From: Macrobrachium rosenbergii
Lineage: Eukaryota; Arthropoda; Malacostraca; Decapoda; Palaemonidae
Length of the DNA: 64,000 nucleotides
Direction: 5' to 3'
Assembly (NCBI RefSeq): GCF_040412425.1
Contig: NC_089766.1
Coordinates: forward strand, 12,582,008-12,646,007
The notes below the pieces were generated by a model, which did no database searches, was not told where the DNA came from, and saw only the letters and a program-made list of their open reading frames with translations. Numbering within the stretch: the stretch's first letter is position 1; each line of letters opens with the position of its first letter. This document shows, one piece after another, positions 59,148-64,000 of this stretch. The position numbers and the translations under genes are program-made.

Positions 59148-59808
59148 ACCGAGATTTACGAGGCAATTCCAAATGATGCCAAGGCGACAGCCAAAGCAAG
59201 GCGGGCCAACCTAATCATTAGCGAATGTAATACCCAGTTCCAAGATACCCAGGGCAATTATGCCAGACATACCCGACAATGAGTCTTCGATTTACTGGTA
59301 TGTGCCATTTTTTCAGCCATGTACTGTATTTATTCATTCATTTTAGCCTATGTACACATGTTAATATGGCAAAGTTTTCAAGACTTTTCTTTAGTTGACT
59401 GACGTGCTTAATAATAAACATCATTAAACGTGGGATTTTTTTTTAGATCTATTTTGCTATTAATCATATACGTGTTCAATCATACAGCCTGTTCTAATCT
59501 TGTTTACATTCGTCTCAGGCAATGTTTTCTTTGACGGTGATAAGCCAACCGCAGTTTGCCCTCGAGGATGAATTCAGGGGCACATTTTTTTCGTCTTCCT
59601 CTTCTTCTTCCTCTTTCTCATGGACACTTGGTCACGCAGTGGATGGTGTCCCTCTCTCTTTTTTTAAACTGTATCTACGTATCGTCTATTTTCGTCAGTG
59701 CATCATCATCTGTTTATGCCGACGATGGGAAAATAAAAAAAATAAAAATAAAAAATACTAAAACGAGTTCTCCATCGTAAAGGTCCTGTTTCGAGCTGTG
59801 ATTACATT
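59148..59808. repeat. Second copy of the diverged tandem duplication
   Basis: It matches 58243-58815 in order over most of its length, with gaps and clear divergence. It starts close to GAGATTTACGAGGCAATTCC and ends near CATCGTAAAGGTCCTGTTTCG. No coding capacity is conserved between copies. Confidence 0.75.
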
Positions 59809-59882
59809 CAGCAAGCTGCTCGGAAAGATCACAACAGTGGCCAGGACCAGTGCTCGTTTCGACAGGATCGTGTCGTAGATCA

Positions 59883-59940
59883 TTCGACAAATTTAAAGGG
59901 TTTTGCAGGATCGCAAATTTAAAGGGTTTTGCAGGATCGC
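59883..59940. repeat. Two tandem copies of a 27-bp unit
   Basis: AAATTTAAAGGGTTTTGCAG followed by GATCGC occurs twice in a row. Confidence 0.9.
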
Positions 59941-59999
59941 AGATAAGATTTTGGGGGATCATATTGCTTGATTAATTTAAGCGGGTTATCTGGCGCCAT

Positions 60000-61480
60000 G
60001 CAGGTAAAAATAATATAAACAAAAAAGAAAAGAGTTGAACCTATGACAAAAAATGTTTACTGCAAAGAGTTAAAGATTTACAGGTTGAGAAAATAATAAA
60101 AAAAAAATAGCATGCGTGGACAAAAAAATCTCGAATTTAAGGAAGATTTTTCTTATTAATTAAATACATACTTTTCCATATTAAGAAAAACTATAATCAC
60201 GTTCAGAAAAGGGCTTTATCAAGAAAAGCTTTACCTTTTAATATAAAAAAAATGTTTAGTACGTCGACGAAAATAATGTTTGGAAATGTTTTCAGGTTAA
60301 AAAAACAAAATTTCACACGCTTAGAAACGCGAGGCTATGCAGGTTGGGCATACGGTTTCACTGTACTGAATACCAAAGTTTTCTGCTTTTGCAGCCCTCC
60401 CAAAAAAAAAAAAAAACTTAACTTTCCCTTAAATCATACATACTCTTGTACAAAGCAAACTCTGCCTCAAGAATTTACATTCAATGAAAAATGTTTGTAA
60501 CTTGCACAAGATAAACGTTCTAACGCAAGAAGCAATGGGTAGTACGCGCAGTGTGATTTCCCGTGCCTATAAATAAATTTACTTTGTCCCAGTACACACA
60601 GAGAATATATATAGTGGCTACGCAGTGACTACCTCTACACTCCCCCTCCCCTGCCCAAGATACGACCCAAAAATGCAATCATCGTTTTTAGAAAGATGTT
60701 AAAGGCCCGGACTCCACGGTACCAAGCATAATGCATTCATAAACTACACTTTACATGCACCCCTTATCTTGCACGACAATCAGATAAAGGATGCTGTGAA
60801 CTTAATGATTCCTTAAAAGCAACACTTTTGTTTAGATTTTTAAATTTTTTTTATTATTCGGAGTTAATTTACTTTACGGCATAAAATTTACTTAAAAAAA
60901 CACACACAGACGCAGTATCTCTCACTCTAATAACTTAGGTAATAAAACAATTCAAGATAAACCATCATAAATAAAGAGAAAGTCACCATAATTTAAAATC
61001 CCTCTCTGCTCACGTCTGAAAGCATAAGCAAGCACACTTACATCCAGCGTCATAACCACGTGCACATGATCGTACGTGAGACGAAACTATAATGTTGTCA
61101 CTAAACATCTGTCTCTTTCTTCTAATTGCTTTTCAGATTTACGTGAATATTCCTCTAAATTTTCAACCAATGTCATGAAGATATCACATAAAATCGACCC
61201 AAAATCAATGACAACGAAGCGATATTAACTGAAACACTACCAGATGCGTAAAACCTTTCGGGGAGTTTCTTCTCTAATGTCTTATCGTTATCACTTTTTT
61301 ACTTCCTTCTTCTTCTTCTTCTCTTCTCGTTCTCTCTTTGTCTTTACCATTTTCGCACATATCAAAATCACCGGCTTAACCTTCAACCTTCAAAGGAAAA
61401 CTTGCAATATCTTTCGATACCAGACTGTTATTAAGTGCAATTTCACGTCGCTTATGTTCAGGCCTCTTGGTATCATTATG
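60000..61480. other. Stretch without a gene
   Basis: AT-rich sequence with A runs; a TTC-rich run near 61303-61330. No coding exon or RNA gene supported. Confidence 0.5.
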
Positions 61481-61481
<1 letters not shown>

Positions 61482-61540
<59 letters not shown>

Positions 61541-61602
61541 TGTGGCTAAGATTAAGAAGCCTTGTCTCGAAAACCAAGGTGAAATATATTCCATACACTC
61601 TT

Positions 61603-61668
<66 letters not shown>

Positions 61669-61779
61669 AATGATGATACCAAGGGGTATCATATATTCCA
61701 AAAACTCTTTTCAGAAAGAGAGAGAGAAAAAAAAACAATGATGATACCAAGGAGTATCATATATTCCAAAAACTCTCTT

Positions 61780-61843
<64 letters not shown>
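61482..61843. repeat. Cluster of one (CT)n and two (GA)n arrays joined by a duplicated spacer
   Basis: (CT)n at 61482-61537, (GA)n at 61608-61667 and (GA)n at 61782-61843. Between and beside them AACAATGATGATACCAAGG followed by TATCATATATTCCAAAAACT occurs twice (about 61666-61710 and 61735-61775). An inverted relative, CTTGGTATCATTATGGTT, precedes the CT array at 61467. Confidence 0.85.
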
Positions 61844-61845
<2 letters not shown>

Positions 61846-61849
61846 CTCT

Positions 61850-63515
61850 GCATATCTCACACAGGAAAATATCTTTTGGGGTGTTACCCTCTCAAAGATA
61901 ATTGCCACTGTCGCCCTCCGTATGAACGAACCATACCACCAGTTTTCCCTTGGAACGAAAAAGTGAAAATACGCTCGGGAGTCACGTTCCTCTGCGGGCT
62001 TAAAGAACAGAAATATTGAATATTTTCTCTTGAAATCTGTTCGGATTCATGCAATTGCTTCGAATAAATTGGAGAAATGTTAAACGTTCTCTCAAGGTAT
62101 TTCTGTTCTGATTCACAGATCTTGTCTTCCTCATTCAAGGAAATTACCTACGATTTCCTCTTGAAATGTGTATGCCTGTTCCTGCTTAAGTGAAGAGAGA
62201 ACTGAACTCTTTTCCTTCCTACTTATTTACAGTAACTCAAGGAACTTTCCCTACGTTGGCCATGCAAATCTATTTAATTCATTCTTGCTCCTTTTTGAAC
62301 CAGAAGAGTATTAAACCGCTAAAACTGGTTTGGCAGAAAATATTAAATTTTCTTAGAAAAAAAATTTACAAAGTACACTAAATAAAGTAAATAATAAGCA
62401 TGATGATTTGTAGATAAAAATTAGCAGTTTGTTAACACAAAACCAAATAAAGGGCCACACTACTGGTTATAAACAAAACCCTCTAACACTTCAAAATTCA
62501 GTTCATGTAAAATAAACAAACGACTATTACCTATTAAATAAGCAAAAGCGTTCATCGATTTACAAATGCTGAAAATACCTATCAATAAATACATAATAAC
62601 TGAAATCCCTGAATACTGGATGCATAAAATAAATAAAAAAATAAAGCCTAAAATAAAAATAAAACTAAGAGGAGGCACTCCGTGTCCTCCTTCACTCCAG
62701 CAAGCAAAGTCGTATCTAATATATCTTCAAGATTATGAAAGCGAATTACAAATGATCTCAGGTTCAAGGGAATGGCGGTATCACTCCGCCTTAACATCTA
62801 GTGAATAGATATTTTTCCGCTTGGGTACACAGAGGCATGAGAGATTTTAATTTAACTTGCCCAGTAATCTAACTCTGGGGCGTGTTTTATCCTTTACTTA
62901 CAAGCTTTATATTCTCTTCTTTCTTACGTTTTCCCAGACTTATAATTGCATCCCTCTGAGGCGATCATCGATTTCTAAGGTTTGCTACAAATCTTATTTT
63001 TTATTTATTTTTCTTGTTTCAATCAGGTCTGGGCAAGATAAAGGCATAGGGCTGTCCTTCCCATCAGACTCCACATTAGAAAAATCGTTGGAATTCTCTT
63101 TACGCTTCCGTGTTCCACTCTATTTTCCTAGACATTATCTTTCATCATATAAGACAAACTCACTGAAAATTTTCCCCCAAACCGGATCTGAATCCGGTAA
63201 AAAAAAATCATAAAGACATAATAGAAATATTTTTCACATACTGAACCACTCAACGACTACAGATTTATTATAAACAAGGAATACACAGCATACAAAAAAT
63301 ATATATATAAAAAATTGCGATGTTACAAAGCAATTATTTATACGTTATCAGATCTCCACCTCGTCGTTATCATCTTGCCACCCCGTATCAGGTGCCGTAA
63401 ATTTGCATTACGTCTGACAAGTAATACATTTGCCGGTCTTAAACGCATTACGGGAAAATGGGACTAATTATACGACGTGGAGTCGGAAATTCGAGGTTGT
63501 ATGCAACTTCGTCGT
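61850..63515. other. Stretch without a gene
   Basis: No coding exon or RNA gene supported; short open frames are not conserved in pattern. Confidence 0.5.
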
Positions 63516-63517
63516 TG

Positions 63518-63519
<2 letters not shown>

Positions 63520-63591
<72 letters not shown>
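63520..63591. repeat. (GA)n microsatellite
   Basis: About 36 GA units. Confidence 0.97.
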
Positions 63592-63592
<1 letters not shown>

Positions 63593-64000
63593 AATTTCAT
63601 CATGGATACAATTAGGGTTCTGTTGTTCTAGATAGCGATATATGAACTTGATAGCAACGAGTTTCAATTTTATGCTTCCACCAGTACCTTAGTGGGTCCC
63701 GGCTTTCACGACAGAATGGACGCTGTTTTTGTTAAACATGCCTCTTTTAACTTTGTGGAATTCAGAGAGTAAACTGACGATAAAGGTTAAAAGAAACCGT
63801 TTTTTAGAGAGAAAAAATGTATACAACAAGAAGGAAGAGGTAAAATGAAAATAATTAATTCAAGCATAAGGAAAAAGGAGACAATTACAAACAACTGAAA
63901 GCAAATTAACATGTGCTGTTAAACCCAACTGATGTTCTGTTGAACTAAACAGCGAATTATGTATATGGTACTTAGCTGGTTGTAGTGGGTCGCACCTAAG
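63592..64000. other. Right edge of window, no feature seen
   Basis: AT-rich sequence without a recognised gene. Confidence 0.5.

Overview
This is eukaryotic nuclear DNA, most likely from a decapod crustacean. The evidence is the intron-rich, metazoan-type genes with GT-AG introns, the abundance of DIRS-type and Penelope-type retroelements, long CT/GA, TA and TAA microsatellites, and a hairpin-bearing dispersed repeat (about 53.7-54.0 kb) of a kind I associate with decapod sequences. The species cannot be fixed from this window. Two host genes can be supported; nearly everything else is transposon-derived or simple-sequence DNA.

1-8.6 kb: a decayed Tigger (Tc1/mariner-pogo) transposon on the minus strand. 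Its transposase lies at 1-1310 and its terminal inverted repeat ends at 8607. A DIRS-type tyrosine-recombinase retrotransposon (copy A, about 1865-8366) is inserted between them. 9.1-19.4 kb: a second, more damaged DIRS copy (copy B) of a related family. It contains a Ty3/mdg4-like retrotransposon fragment (10253-14059) flanked by a ~430-440 bp direct duplication of DIRS gag sequence, an AT-rich insertion, and a 5S rRNA-derived segment (16481-16593) inside the reverse transcriptase region.

19.6-25.0 kb: a Penelope-like element fragment with a GIY-YIG domain, two non-autonomous piggyBac-like elements with TTAA ends (21043-21793 and 23110-24955, the second built from ~380 bp tandem repeats), and a LINE 3' remnant.

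24979-33934, plus strand: the 3' eight exons of separase, the cohesin-cleaving protease that triggers anaphase. They include the catalytic His and Cys exons; the upstream exons are not seen. 35780-45421, minus strand, convergent with separase: a divergent alpha-tubulin gene with four coding exons recognised and the initiator exon not located. It has lost the Lys40 acetylation site, carries Asp where alpha-tubulins have the catalytic Glu254, and has an unusual Gly-rich N-terminus. A decayed DIRS-like element and a 143 bp palindrome lie in its introns.

45.4-64 kb: no convincing protein-coding host exon. It holds a tRNA-derived SINE (46651-47118), a 5'-truncated LINE of the restriction-like-endonuclease type set in TAA repeats (50109-51415), a dispersed hairpin repeat (53679-53990), a diverged tandem duplication (58.24-58.82 and 59.15-59.81 kb) and many microsatellites. 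Part of it may be the alpha-tubulin first intron and promoter. I did not find a convincing undescribed multi-gene system; the most interesting item is the alpha-tubulin with an altered catalytic residue.
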